Made by a program: the position numbers and the translations under genes. Below are positions 52,381-60,850 of a stretch of DNA of 64,000 nucleotides, piece by piece (within the stretch, counting starts at the first letter, position 1; each line of letters opens with the position of its first letter). Location: positions 1 to 64,000 of the forward strand of contig DXGV01000016.1 of the NCBI GenBank assembly GCA_019113745.1, read 5' to 3'. The notes under the pieces are model-generated. The model made no database searches. It was not told the origin of the DNA and saw nothing but the letters and a program-made list of their open reading frames with translations. Origin of the DNA: Candidatus Blautia intestinavium (GTDB taxonomy: Bacteria; Bacillota; Clostridia; Lachnospirales; Lachnospiraceae).

Positions 52381-52701
52381 GCATGTGCATGCAAAAGTAC
52401 TGCATTTCGTATCCTGGCAGGTACATGCATTGTGTCCGGTAATATCAATGGCGGAAGCGGTGCATCTGCAATGCTCGTTATAAGTGCATTCCTTTGCCTT
52501 GCAGTCGATGTTGATTTTTTCACAGCCGCAATGTTCGCTCCTGGCATTTGTAACGGAATCTTTTTCCTGCTCGCGGAAACTCTGGCAGCAGGTCTCATCC
52601 GCACAGCGGGCCGTGGAACCGGCGACCTCAATAGCTCCTTTTGAACAGAGCCTGTCTTTGTTGTAAATACAGGTGGTTGCGCTGCAGTTAAGAATTGTCA
52701 T
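52378..52701 (-). CDS. Cys-rich protein with two DUF1540 units
   Basis: A 107-residue protein with 17 cysteines. Two DUF1540 units are visible: NCSATTCIYNKDRLCSKGAI and, near residue 66, DCKAKECTYNEHCRCTASAI. The pattern suggests metal binding; the function of DUF1540 is unknown, and it is frequent in spore-forming clostridia. ATG 52701 has AAGGAGG about ten bases upstream; the longer frame to 52836 lacks one. Confidence 0.85.
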   Translation of the reverse strand: MTILNCSATTCIYNKDRLCSKGAIEVAGSTARCADETCCQSFREQEKDSVTNARSEHCGCEKINIDCKAKECTYNEHCRCTASAIDITGHNACTCQDTKCSTFACTC

Positions 52702-52854
52702 AATCTTGTGCCCTCCTTGTTGATCTCGGGTTCTGGAAAGCCCGTTTGCCTCACAGAAACGGCGCCCGCAAAACAGAAGAATATAAAAACAGGCGTGATT
52801 TCTGTGGGATATAACGTAGTATCTACAGAAATGCAAAAGATATTCAAAAAATAC
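52702..52854. other. Spacer between the DUF1540 gene and the infC promoter
   Basis: No supported gene. It contains the DUF1540 gene's upstream region; no clear minus-strand promoter was identified. Confidence 0.4.
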
Positions 52855-52883
52855 TTGACTTTGAATGTCGGCCGTGATATCGT
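52855..52883 (+). promoter_or_regulatory. Promoter of infC-rpmI-rplT
   Basis: TTGACT (52855-52860), a 17-bp spacer, TATCGT (52878-52883). It gives a leader of about 240 nt before infC. Confidence 0.6.
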
Positions 52884-52993
52884 ATTACAGAACGTTAAAA
52901 CAAAGCAGAGTTCCACTCTCACCTCAGCGCACGTAAGATGCGGCTCGGGTTTATATGCACACATGGATTTTCCGTGTATCAGTGGGTATAATG

Positions 52994-53067
52994 GGTGAGG
53001 ACGCTGTCCGCGCCTTTTTTTATTTCATAAGAAATATTTTTGTCAGAGAAGGGACAGCGGCGGCAGG
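52994..53067 (+). promoter_or_regulatory. Candidate attenuator leader of infC-rpmI-rplT
   Basis: GGTG-A-GGAC-GCT-GTCC-G-CGCC (52994-53014) followed by T7 is an intrinsic terminator in the leader. Downstream GGGACAGCG (53051-53059) can pair with CGCTGTCC (53002-53009), a mutually exclusive fold. L20 autoregulates this operon by attenuation in Bacillus; whether this is the same RNA family needs a covariance search. Confidence 0.55.
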
Positions 53068-53128
53068 TTTTTACGAGGGTGACGGATAGTCATGGTTTAT
53101 CATTTATCAGGTATGGAGGTGTACTACA

Positions 53129-53635
53129 ATTAGCAATTTAATGATTAACGAACAAATTAGAGACAAAGAGGTACGTCTGATCGGAGCAGACGGCGCGCAG
53201 TTAGGCATTATGTCTGCAAGAGAGGCTATGTTTAAAGCACAGGAAGCAGGATTGGATCTGGTAAAGATCGCGCCTCAGGCGAAGCCTCCGGTTTGCAAGA
53301 TCATTGATTACGGAAAATACCGCTACGAACTTTCCCGCAAGGAAAAGGAAGCGAAGAAAAAACAGAAAACAATTGATATTAAAGAGGTACGTCTTTCTCC
53401 GAATATTGATACCAATGACTTGAAGACAAAAGTAAACGCGGCCAGAAAATTCCTTTCCAAAGGGGACCGCGTGAAGGTTACTCTGCGCTTCCGTGGAAGA
53501 GAGATGGCTCATATGGCCAGCAGCAAGCATGTGCTTGACGACTTCGCGGAGCTTCTGGCAGATGTGGCTGTAGTGGAGAAAGCTCCAAAAGTAGAAGGCA
53601 GAAGCATGACCATGTTTCTCAGTGAAAAACGTTAG
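53129..53635 (+). CDS. infC: Translation initiation factor IF-3 (ATT start)
   Basis: 168 residues if read from ATT 53129: the GGAGGTG site is seven bases before ATT, and the frame continues SNLMINEQIRDKEVRLI. ATG 53141 would be 19 bases from it. A rare AUU start is the known device by which IF-3 limits its own synthesis. The N-terminal domain, linker helix (KEKEAKKKQKT) and C-terminal domain (VTLRFRGREMAH) are complete. Confidence 0.95.
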   Translation: MSNLMINEQIRDKEVRLIGADGAQLGIMSAREAMFKAQEAGLDLVKIAPQAKPPVCKIIDYGKYRYELSRKEKEAKKKQKTIDIKEVRLSPNIDTNDLKTKVNAARKFLSKGDRVKVTLRFRGREMAHMASSKHVLDDFAELLADVAVVEKAPKVEGRSMTMFLSEKR

Positions 53636-53721
53636 GCAGTTACTGTCCGCCGCGCGTTCAGAGCGGAACGGCAGTATTGTTCAATACAAAACAGAACCAT
53701 TGAATTAAGGAGGAAATAGAA

Positions 53722-53919
53722 ATGCCCAAGATTAAAACATGCAGAGCAGCAGCAAAGCGCTTCAAAAAAACCGGTACCGGAAAAATTATGAGAAATAAAG
53801 CTTACAAGAGCCATATCTTAACAAAGAAATCTCAGAAGAGAAAGAGAAATCTGAGAAAGGCCACTGTTGTTGATTCTACAAACCTTAAGAATGTAAGGAA
53901 ATCACTGCCTTATTTATAA
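53722..53919 (+). CDS. rpmI: 50S ribosomal protein L35
   Basis: A 65-residue basic ribosomal protein. [19 protein letters not shown] at the N terminus is the L35 signature. AAGGAGG is upstream. It lies between infC and rplT, the universal order. Confidence 0.97.
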   Translation: MPKIKTCRAAAKRFKKTGTGKIMRNKAYKSHILTKKSQKRKRNLRKATVVDSTNLKNVRKSLPYL

Positions 53920-53954
53920 GAAATAAGAGAAGAAGAACAGGAGGAAATTAAGAA

Positions 53955-54311
53955 ATGGCAAGAATTAAAGGCGGATTAAACGCAAAGAAAAGACATAACC
54001 GTACACTGAAGCTGGCGAAAGGTTACAGAGGAGCCCGTTCCAAACAGTACAGAATCGCAAAACAGTCTGTAATGAGAGCGCTGGCAAGCTCCTACGCAGG
54101 AAGAAAGCAGAAAAAACGCCAGTTCAGACAGCTCTGGATCGCACGTATCAACGCTGCAGCAAGAATGAATGGTCTTTCTTACAGCAAAATGATGCACGGC
54201 CTGAAGGTTGCAAACATCGACATCAACAGAAAGATGCTTGCAGAGATGGCTGTCAACGATGCAGAGGGCTTCGCAGCACTGGCTGAGATCGCAAAAAAAG
54301 CAGCAGCATAA
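53955..54311 (+). CDS. rplT: 50S ribosomal protein L20
   Basis: A 118-residue rRNA-binding protein. [20 protein letters not shown] and the globular [20 protein letters not shown] are conserved. It is the known repressor of this operon in other bacteria and the likely ligand of the leader at 52994. Confidence 0.98.
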   Translation: MARIKGGLNAKKRHNRTLKLAKGYRGARSKQYRIAKQSVMRALASSYAGRKQKKRQFRQLWIARINAAARMNGLSYSKMMHGLKVANIDINRKMLAEMAVNDAEGFAALAEIAKKAAA

Positions 54312-54335
54312 TAAGGGTTTATGCCTGATGAGAGG

Positions 54336-54366
54336 CCGCGGCACCGGAAGGTAGCCGCGGTTTTTC
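54336..54366 (+). terminator. Terminator after rplT
   Basis: CCGCGGC (54336-54342) pairs with GCCGCGG (54354-54360), followed by T5. Confidence 0.9.
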
Positions 54367-54440
54367 TGCTTTTCCGGAAATACATTTCTGCGCTGAAAAC
54401 GCAGAATTCAGGGAATTATAAAATTTATATAAATTTCCAC

Positions 54441-54469
54441 TTGCAATCAAAAATACATAATGCTATAAT
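54441..54469 (+). promoter_or_regulatory. Promoter of the branched-chain-type ABC importer
   Basis: TTGCAA (54441-54446), a 17-bp spacer, a perfect TATAAT (54464-54469). Confidence 0.8.
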
Positions 54470-54514
54470 CAAATACATTAAAGCATTAGCGAACGAAAGT
54501 CAGAGGGGAAAGCC

Positions 54515-54546
54515 AAAGCCGGCTGGGATTCCAGTGGGCTTTTTTA
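54515..54546 (+). terminator. Terminator in the leader before livJ
   Basis: AAAGCC (54515-54520) with CTGG/CCAG and GGGCTTT (54536-54542) forms the stem, with T6 at its end. It lies about 40 nt after the predicted start point and 70 bases before the livJ start, so it must be read through or attenuated. No leader ORF with ATG precedes it. Confidence 0.75.
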
Positions 54547-54615
54547 ACCTTATTTGTGGTATAAGTCAGATAGAACCGATGGCAGTCGTTATCATTTTTA
54601 AGGAGGAGATTTGTT

Positions 54616-55779
54616 ATGAGAAACTGGAAAAAAGCATTTGGCGTGACAGCCGCAGTTGCTATGGCTGCAGCCGCAGTAATGCCGACCACTGTTTTTGCAG
54701 AAGAAGAGGAAACCTTCAAGATCGGCGTGATCGGACCTATGACAGGTGATTACGCACAGTATGGTACAAACGTATATAACGCAGCCTTACTTGCTGCAGA
54801 GGAAGTCAATGCAAACGGCGGCTTTAACGGATATCAGATTGAGATCCTGGATGCGGGAGACGATATGGGCGATCCGGAGAAGGCGGTAAACGCTTACAAC
54901 GACCTTCTTGACAAGGGAATGCAGATGCTGGACGGCACCGTTACTTCAGCGCCCTGTATCGCGGTAGGCGCAGAGGCGGCGGAGAGCACCTTCTTGTTCA
55001 CACCTTCAGGAACAGCGGTAGACTGCATCACAGCAGGCTCCAACCAGTTCCGTATGTGCTTCACAGACCCCATGCAGGGAACGAAATCCGCGCAGTTCAT
55101 TTCCGAACATGACCTTGCTACAAAGGTGGCTGTTCTTTATGATTCCATGGCTGACTACAACGTAGGTATCCATGACGCCTTCGTAGAAGCGGCAGGAGAG
55201 TACGGCCTGGAAGTTGTTGCCGACGAGGCTTACACAACAGACAGCAACACAGACTTCTCTGTACAGCTTTCCAAGATCAAAGACAGCGGCGCAGAGCTTC
55301 TGTTCCTTCCGAACTACTATTCCGACAACGCCCTGATCCTTCAGCAGGCGTCTGAAGCAGGCATGGACGATATGACCATCTTCGGCGTAGACGGTATGGA
55401 CGGTATCCTCAGCGTAGAAAACTTTGATACTTCTCTTGCAGAAGGCGTTATGCTTCTGACACCGTTCTCCGCAACAGGCGAGGACGAGGCTACTCAGAAC
55501 TTTGTAAACGCATACAAAGAAGCATACAACGGCGAGACACCGAACCAGTTTGCGGCAGATTCCTATGACGTTATCTATGCTATGCAGCTTGCAGCGAATG
55601 AAGCCGGCATTACACCGGATATGTCCAACGAGGATATCAGCGCCGCAATGTCAGAAGCTATGCTGAACATTGAGCTTGACGGCCTTACCGGAAAAGCAAA
55701 ATGGACAGAAGACGGCGAGTGCGATAAAGAGCCGAGAGCTTTCGTTATCCAGGACGGCGTTTATGTAGAGGTTGAATAA
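54616..55779 (+). CDS. livJ: Branched-chain amino acid ABC transporter substrate-binding protein
   Basis: A 387-residue type I periplasmic-binding-fold protein of the LivJ/LivK family (FKIGVIGPMTGDYAQYGTNV opens the mature part). The signal peptide ends in VFA-EEEE with signal peptidase I character; there is no lipobox cysteine, unusual for a Gram-positive binding protein. RBS is AAGGAGG. Leu/Ile/Val is the likely ligand, but urea or other amino acids are possible within the family. A hairpin at 55812 separates it from the permease genes. Confidence 0.9.
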   Translation: MRNWKKAFGVTAAVAMAAAAVMPTTVFAEEEETFKIGVIGPMTGDYAQYGTNVYNAALLAAEEVNANGGFNGYQIEILDAGDDMGDPEKAVNAYNDLLDKGMQMLDGTVTSAPCIAVGAEAAESTFLFTPSGTAVDCITAGSNQFRMCFTDPMQGTKSAQFISEHDLATKVAVLYDSMADYNVGIHDAFVEAAGEYGLEVVADEAYTTDSNTDFSVQLSKIKDSGAELLFLPNYYSDNALILQQASEAGMDDMTIFGVDGMDGILSVENFDTSLAEGVMLLTPFSATGEDEATQNFVNAYKEAYNGETPNQFAADSYDVIYAMQLAANEAGITPDMSNEDISAAMSEAMLNIELDGLTGKAKWTEDGECDKEPRAFVIQDGVYVEVE

Positions 55780-55811
55780 TTAAGAAAGCAATTACTGCTG
55801 ATTTTGGGGAC

Positions 55812-55846
55812 GGAGGACGGTTTCCTGCAAAGAAGGAACGTCCTCC
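55812..55846 (+). other. Hairpin between livJ and livH
   Basis: GGAGGAC (55812-55818) pairs with GTCCTCC (55840-55846), with an inner TTCCT/AGGAA. Only TTTCTC follows, so it is a weak terminator or stability element that would keep binding-protein mRNA in excess over the membrane genes. Confidence 0.65.
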
Positions 55847-55886
55847 TTTCTCTATGCGGCGATAAACTTACTTTAAGAGGTGCACT

Positions 55887-56771
55887 ATGAGTTTTATATC
55901 TTATCTGAAAGATGGAATTAACCTGGGCAGTATCTATGCGATCATCGCTCTTGGCTATACAATGGTGTACGGTATTGCAAAGATGCTGAATTTTGCTCAC
56001 GGCGATGTAATCATGGTAGGAGCCTTTGTGATCCTTACCGCTATCACCGGAGCGGGAATGTCTCCCATCCTGGCGGTGCTGCTGTCTGTTGTATTCTGTA
56101 CAGTTCTCGGCGTAGTCATCGAGAAAGTAGCCTACCGTCCTCTGAGGAAGGCGTCCTCCAATCTTGCTGTGCTGATCACAGCTATCGGCGTCAGCTATCT
56201 GCTTCAGAATGTGGCGCTTCTGATCTTCGGAGCAGACGCGAAGAGCTTTGTGACAGTGATCAATGTACCGTCTTTGAGCCTGTTCGGCGGAGAGCTGGTG
56301 ATCAAAGGCATCACCATCGTAACAGTACTTACCTGTATTGTTATCATGGTCGCCCTTACTCTTTTTGTACAGAAAACAAAACCGGGACGCGCGATGCAGG
56401 CGGTTTCCGAAGACCGTGACGCCGCCCAGCTTATGGGAGTAAACGTAAATGCAACGATCTCCCTTACGTTTGCCATCGGTTCCGGTCTTGCGGCTATCGC
56501 AGGTCTTCTGCTCTGTTCCGCATATCCTACGCTGACTCCCTATACAGGAGCCATGCCTGGTATCAAAGCCTTTGTAGCGGCCGTATTCGGCGGCATCGGT
56601 TCTATTCCGGGAGCAATGGTGGGAGGAATTCTTCTGGGTATCATCGAAATCTTCGGAAAGGCTTATATTTCCTCACAGGTGGCGGACGCGATCGTTTTTG
56701 CCGTTCTGATCATCGTACTCCTTGTAAAACCAACAGGACTGTTCGGAAAGAACATCCAGGAGAAAGTGTAA
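55887..56771 (+). CDS. livH: Branched-chain amino acid ABC permease LivH
   Basis: A 294-residue inner-membrane permease with about eight hydrophobic segments. GSIYAIIALGYTMVYGIAKM, LNFAHGDVIMVGAF and AVFGGIGSIPGAMVGG are LivH signatures. RBS AAGAGGTG is close to the ATG. Confidence 0.94.
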   Translation: MSFISYLKDGINLGSIYAIIALGYTMVYGIAKMLNFAHGDVIMVGAFVILTAITGAGMSPILAVLLSVVFCTVLGVVIEKVAYRPLRKASSNLAVLITAIGVSYLLQNVALLIFGADAKSFVTVINVPSLSLFGGELVIKGITIVTVLTCIVIMVALTLFVQKTKPGRAMQAVSEDRDAAQLMGVNVNATISLTFAIGSGLAAIAGLLLCSAYPTLTPYTGAMPGIKAFVAAVFGGIGSIPGAMVGGILLGIIEIFGKAYISSQVADAIVFAVLIIVLLVKPTGLFGKNIQEKV

Positions 56772-56781
56772 GGTGGCCGGT

Positions 56782-57855
56782 ATGAAGAATAAGATGAACA
56801 AAACAACAAAAAACAACTTTATTACTTATGGAATCGTTATCGTTCTGTTCGTAGTGGTACAGATCCTCTCCTCCACAGGAAATCTGTCCAGACTGCTTAC
56901 CGGACTTCTGGTTCCTCTGTGCGTGTATGTCATCGCCGCAGTATCTCTGAACCTTGTGGTAGGATTTTCAGGAGAACTGAGCCTTGGCCATGCGGGCTTT
57001 ATGTGTGTGGGCGCTTATTCCAGCGCGCTGTTTTCCCATATTGCCGCCGACGCTATTCCGACGATTCCCAGATTTATCCTGGCGATCCTGGTAGGAGCGG
57101 CAGTTGCGGGCGTTTTTGGAATTATCATCGGAATCCCTGTGTTGAGACTGCGGGGAGACTATCTGGCCATCGTTACTCTGGCTTTCGGTGAGATCATCAA
57201 GAACCTGATCAATATCCTGTATGTGGGTGTGGATAAAAACGGGCTCCATGTAGCGGCAAGCTCCGCGGGGATCAAGCTGGAAGCAGGCGGAAAGCAGATA
57301 CTCAAGGGCGCTCTGGGTATTTCAGGGACCTCTACACTTTATAAGGATATCAAGGACTATTTCTTCCCTATCGGGGTGGTTCTTGTCCTGCTTACCTTAT
57401 TCATTGTGCAGAATCTTGTTCACTCCAGAAGCGGCCGGGCGATCATGTCCACCAGAGACAACCGGATCGCTGCAGAGTCCGTAGGAATTAATGTGACGAA
57501 ATACAAGCTTCTCGCTTTTACTGTTTCCGCTGCCCTGGCAGGCGTGGCAGGCGTGCTTTACGCACATAACCTTTCCATGCTTAAGGTGTCGGTATTTGAC
57601 TACAACATGTCCATCCTGATTCTGGTGTATGTAGTACTGGGCGGTATCGGAAGCCTCAGAGGCTCCATGATCGCCGCGATCATTCTCTATGCTCTTCCGG
57701 AGCTGCTTCGTGGATTCTCAAACTACCGTATGCTGATCTACGCCATTGTGCTGATTGCCATGATGCTCTTTAACTGGGCTCCGGCAGCCAGAAACTGGAG
57801 AAGCCGCATGATGGAAAAGATCCGGGGCGGAAATAAGAAAAAGGAGGCGGCTTGA
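56782..57855 (+). CDS. livM: Branched-chain amino acid ABC permease LivM
   Basis: A 357-residue permease. NLVVGFSGELSLGHAGFMC, LRLRGDYLAIVTLAFGEI and VVLGGIGSLRGSMIAA are conserved. ATG 56782 has AAGGTGG five bases upstream; GTG 56773 would begin inside that site. Confidence 0.94.
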   Translation: MKNKMNKTTKNNFITYGIVIVLFVVVQILSSTGNLSRLLTGLLVPLCVYVIAAVSLNLVVGFSGELSLGHAGFMCVGAYSSALFSHIAADAIPTIPRFILAILVGAAVAGVFGIIIGIPVLRLRGDYLAIVTLAFGEIIKNLINILYVGVDKNGLHVAASSAGIKLEAGGKQILKGALGISGTSTLYKDIKDYFFPIGVVLVLLTLFIVQNLVHSRSGRAIMSTRDNRIAAESVGINVTKYKLLAFTVSAALAGVAGVLYAHNLSMLKVSVFDYNMSILILVYVVLGGIGSLRGSMIAAIILYALPELLRGFSNYRMLIYAIVLIAMMLFNWAPAARNWRSRMMEKIRGGNKKKEAA

Positions 57856-57856
57856 T

Positions 57857-58615
57857 ATGGCGATGCTGGAAGTAAATCATTTATCTATTCAGTTCGGCGG
57901 TCTTCGGGCCGTTGACGGTTTTCATGTAAATATTGAAAAAGGAGAGCTCTATGGTCTGATTGGCCCCAACGGCGCAGGAAAGACCACCATTTTCAATCTC
58001 CTTACCGGAGTATATAAGCCCACAGAGGGAATCATCAAGCTGGACGGGCAGGATATTACAGGGAAAAATACCATCGAGATCAATAAAACAGGTATTGCCC
58101 GTACTTTTCAGAATATCCGTCTGTTTAAAGATATGCCTGTGCTGGACAATGTAAAAGTGGGGCTCCACAATCATCATACCTACTCGACGCTGACAGGAAT
58201 CCTCCGTCTGCCGAAATATTTCAGAGTAGAAAAAGAAATGAACGAGCGGGCCATGGATATCCTGAAGGTATTTGATCTTGACAGGGAAGCAGATACTCTT
58301 GCGGGAAATCTTCCATATGGCAAGCAGCGTAAGCTGGAAATCGCCAGGGCTCTTGCCACAGATCCGAAGCTTCTCCTTCTGGACGAGCCTGCGGCAGGTA
58401 TGAACCCCAACGAGACGCAGGAACTGATGGATACCATCCGTTTTGTAAGAGAGCATTTCCAGATGACGATCCTCCTTATCGAACACGACATGAAGCTGGT
58501 AGGCGGTATCTGCGAAAGACTGACAGTGCTGAATTTCGGACAGGTTCTGGCAGAAGGCGAAACCTCTGCCGTGCTGAACGATCCGGCGGTCATCACTGCA
58601 TATCTGGGAGAATAG
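57857..58615 (+). CDS. livG: Branched-chain amino acid ABC ATPase LivG
   Basis: A 252-residue ATPase. Walker A GPNGAGKTT, Walker B LLLLDEPAAGMNPNE and the family-specific ILLIEHDMKLVGGICERL are present. The signature region reads NLPYGKQRKLEIARAL, a common LivG variant of LSGGQ. Confidence 0.95.
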   Translation: MAMLEVNHLSIQFGGLRAVDGFHVNIEKGELYGLIGPNGAGKTTIFNLLTGVYKPTEGIIKLDGQDITGKNTIEINKTGIARTFQNIRLFKDMPVLDNVKVGLHNHHTYSTLTGILRLPKYFRVEKEMNERAMDILKVFDLDREADTLAGNLPYGKQRKLEIARALATDPKLLLLDEPAAGMNPNETQELMDTIRFVREHFQMTILLIEHDMKLVGGICERLTVLNFGQVLAEGETSAVLNDPAVITAYLGE

Positions 58616-58628
58616 GAGGAACGGAACA

Positions 58629-59339
58629 ATGGCAATGTTGGAAGTAAAGGATCTCCAGGTCTATTACGGGGTGATCCAGGCATTAAAAGGCATTTCCTTT
58701 GAAGTAAATCAGGGAGAAGTCATTGCCCTGATCGGCGCCAACGGCGCGGGAAAAACAACGACTCTTCAGACGCTTACCGGAATCATTCCGTCAAAGGCCG
58801 GGAAAATTTCCTTTGAGGGAAAGGATATTACAAAAACTCCGGCTCATAAAATCGTAGAGATGGGAATGGCCCATGTTCCGGAGGGGCGCCGCGTATTTGC
58901 GGATATGACGGTTTACGAAAATCTTCTGATGGGAGCTTACACCAGGAAAGATAAGAATGAAATCGCCCAGAGTCTGGAAAATGTATACAAAAGATTCCCG
59001 AGACTGAAGGAACGTAAAAATCAGCGGGCGGGAACCCTTTCCGGAGGCGAGCAGCAGATGCTGGCCATGGGCCGGGCCCTTATGAGTAAGCCAAGGATTA
59101 TTCTGATGGACGAGCCGTCCATGGGTCTTTCTCCCATCTTTGTAAACGAGATCTTCGATATTATCAAAGAGGTCAGCGAAGGGGGAACCACAGTTCTTCT
59201 TGTTGAGCAGAATGCGAAAAAGGCTCTTTCTATTGCCGACAGAGCATATGTAATGGAAACAGGAAACATTACCCTCAGCGGAAAAGCGGAAGACCTTCTG
59301 AATAATGAATCTGTCCAGAAAGCATATCTGGGTGAATAA
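58629..59339 (+). CDS. livF: Branched-chain amino acid ABC ATPase LivF
   Basis: A 236-residue ATPase. GANGAGKTTTLQTL, LSGGEQQMLAMGRALMSKPR, LMDEPSMGLSP and LLVEQNAKKALSIADRAYVM are LivF signatures. It pairs with LivG to drive the LivHM channel. Confidence 0.95.
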   Translation: MAMLEVKDLQVYYGVIQALKGISFEVNQGEVIALIGANGAGKTTTLQTLTGIIPSKAGKISFEGKDITKTPAHKIVEMGMAHVPEGRRVFADMTVYENLLMGAYTRKDKNEIAQSLENVYKRFPRLKERKNQRAGTLSGGEQQMLAMGRALMSKPRIILMDEPSMGLSPIFVNEIFDIIKEVSEGGTTVLLVEQNAKKALSIADRAYVMETGNITLSGKAEDLLNNESVQKAYLGE

Positions 59340-59395
59340 ATAAGTTGTGCACAGAGGAATGGTATCTGCGCAGGATGAAACGAGGAGGAGCAGAA

Positions 59396-60019
59396 ATGGA
59401 AAATGTTGTAATTTCAATAGCGAGGCAGTATGGAAGCGGCGGGCGTACTGTCGGCGAGATGCTGGCGAAGAAATTAGGGATTTCCTATTATGATAAACAG
59501 ATCATCCGCATGGCCTCTGACGAAAGCGGGATCGATCTCAGCCTTTTTGGAAAAGTAGAGGACGGGGCGAAGGTAAAGCCTTCTCTGTTCAATAAGACCG
59601 GTCTTTATAAGGGCGAACTGATCCAGCCTGACAGCCGGGAATTTATTTCCGATGAAAATATCTTTAATTATCAGGCAAAGATTGTCCGCGATCTTGCGGA
59701 AAAGGAATCTTTTGTGATCGTGGGCCGCTGTGTCAATTATGTGCTGCGGGATCGTCCAAACACCCTTCGCGTCTTTATTCACGCGCCCTGGGAATACCGG
59801 GTGGAACAGGCTTCCCAGAAAATTTCCGGCTCCAGGGAGGACGTGGAAAAATTTCTTCTGAAAGATGATAAGAGAAAGAAGGATTACTACCGTAAATTTG
59901 CCGGCGGAGTATGGAACGACGCCACAAATTACGATCTGTGCCTGAACAGCAGCAAGCTGGGATTTGAGAAATGTGTGGAAGCCATTGAAGCCCAGTTGAA
60001 GATCATGCTGGACAAATAA
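59396..60019 (+). CDS. Cytidylate kinase-like family protein
   Basis: A 207-residue P-loop protein (Cytidylate_kin2 type). The loop reads RQYGSGGRTVGEMLAKKLG; YYDKQII and VGRCVNYVLRD follow. It is not the housekeeping Cmk, and its substrate is unknown. ATG 59396 has GGAGG upstream; the longer frame from 59345 does not. It lies 56 bp after livF and probably shares its transcript. Confidence 0.88.
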   Translation: MENVVISIARQYGSGGRTVGEMLAKKLGISYYDKQIIRMASDESGIDLSLFGKVEDGAKVKPSLFNKTGLYKGELIQPDSREFISDENIFNYQAKIVRDLAEKESFVIVGRCVNYVLRDRPNTLRVFIHAPWEYRVEQASQKISGSREDVEKFLLKDDKRKKDYYRKFAGGVWNDATNYDLCLNSSKLGFEKCVEAIEAQLKIMLDK

Positions 60020-60033
60020 AAGCGGCAGAAGCG

Positions 60034-60077
60034 ATACCGTCTGTTTTCTCCGGAAAGCGGACGGTATTTTCTATATA
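60034..60077 (+). terminator. Terminator after the kinase-like gene
   Basis: A stem of about 15 pairs (ATACCGTC at 60034-60041 with GACGGTAT at 60060-60067, with wobble pairs inside) precedes TTTCTATATATATT. A longer T7 tract lies near 60080. Confidence 0.75.
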
Positions 60078-60121
60078 TATTTTTTTCAGAAGAAAGATGA
60101 GGAACGGAAGGCTGGCAAGAC

Positions 60122-60150
60122 TTGCTTTTTTCTCTGTTTTTCGCTATACT
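60122..60150 (+). promoter_or_regulatory. Promoter of the DUF624-radical SAM genes
   Basis: TTGCTT (60122-60127), a 17-bp spacer, TATACT (60145-60150). Confidence 0.65.
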
Positions 60151-60190
60151 GTACTTTATTAAATGACTGTGTACAAAGGAGTTATAAGGT

Positions 60191-60850
60191 ATGAATCGGT
60201 TATTCAGCATGGACAACAAGTTTTTTGTTTTTATGGGAAAGGTAGCGGATCTCTGTATTCTGAATCTGATCTGCCTGGTCTGTTGTATCCCTATTGTTAC
60301 TGCGGGCGCTTCCCTGACGGCTCTGTATTATGTAACTCTGAAAATGGTGAGAAATGAGGAGGCTTATATTTTCCGGAGCTTTTTTAAATCTTTCAGACAG
60401 AATTTTAAACAGGCGACGATCATCCATCTGATCATGCTGGTAGCGGCGGCGCTCCTTTTTCTGGATACGAATATCGTAAAGGCAATGGGGGAACCGGCTT
60501 CCAGCATCATGTCGGTGATCTTCGCTGTATTTACATTGCTGTACGCCATGATCCTTCTGTATCTGTACCCGATCCTCTCGAAATTTTATAACTCTGTGAA
60601 GAATACTTTCCGAAACGCGGTTCTGATGTCCATACGTCATCTGCCGTATACGATCCTTATGCTGATCATCTGTATCCTTCCGATCCTGATCTTTTTTGTT
60701 CCGTCCCTTCAGATACAGATGACGCTGATCCTTTTGTTTATTATGTTTGGATTTGCTGTTATTGCGTACTGTAACTCTTTTTTCCTTGTAAAGATCTTTG
60801 ACAAATACATTCCGGAGGAAGAAAAGGAAACAGACGGAGGAATATCCTGA
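60191..60850 (+). CDS. DUF624 (YesL-like) membrane protein
   Basis: 219 residues with about five hydrophobic helices. LCILNLICLVCCIPIVTAG followed by SLTALYYVTLKMVRNEE is the DUF624 signature. YesL homologues often lie by sugar transporter genes; here it is coupled to a radical SAM gene (stop and start overlap by one base). Its function is unknown. Confidence 0.88.
   Translation: MNRLFSMDNKFFVFMGKVADLCILNLICLVCCIPIVTAGASLTALYYVTLKMVRNEEAYIFRSFFKSFRQNFKQATIIHLIMLVAAALLFLDTNIVKAMGEPASSIMSVIFAVFTLLYAMILLYLYPILSKFYNSVKNTFRNAVLMSIRHLPYTILMLIICILPILIFFVPSLQIQMTLILLFIMFGFAVIAYCNSFFLVKIFDKYIPEEEKETDGGIS

Noticed and set aside
60164-60181. TGACTGTGTACAAAGGAG resembling the dispersed repeat before the DUF624 gene
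   Set aside because: The match is short, lacks the GCGTC part and overlaps the RBS; treated as chance.
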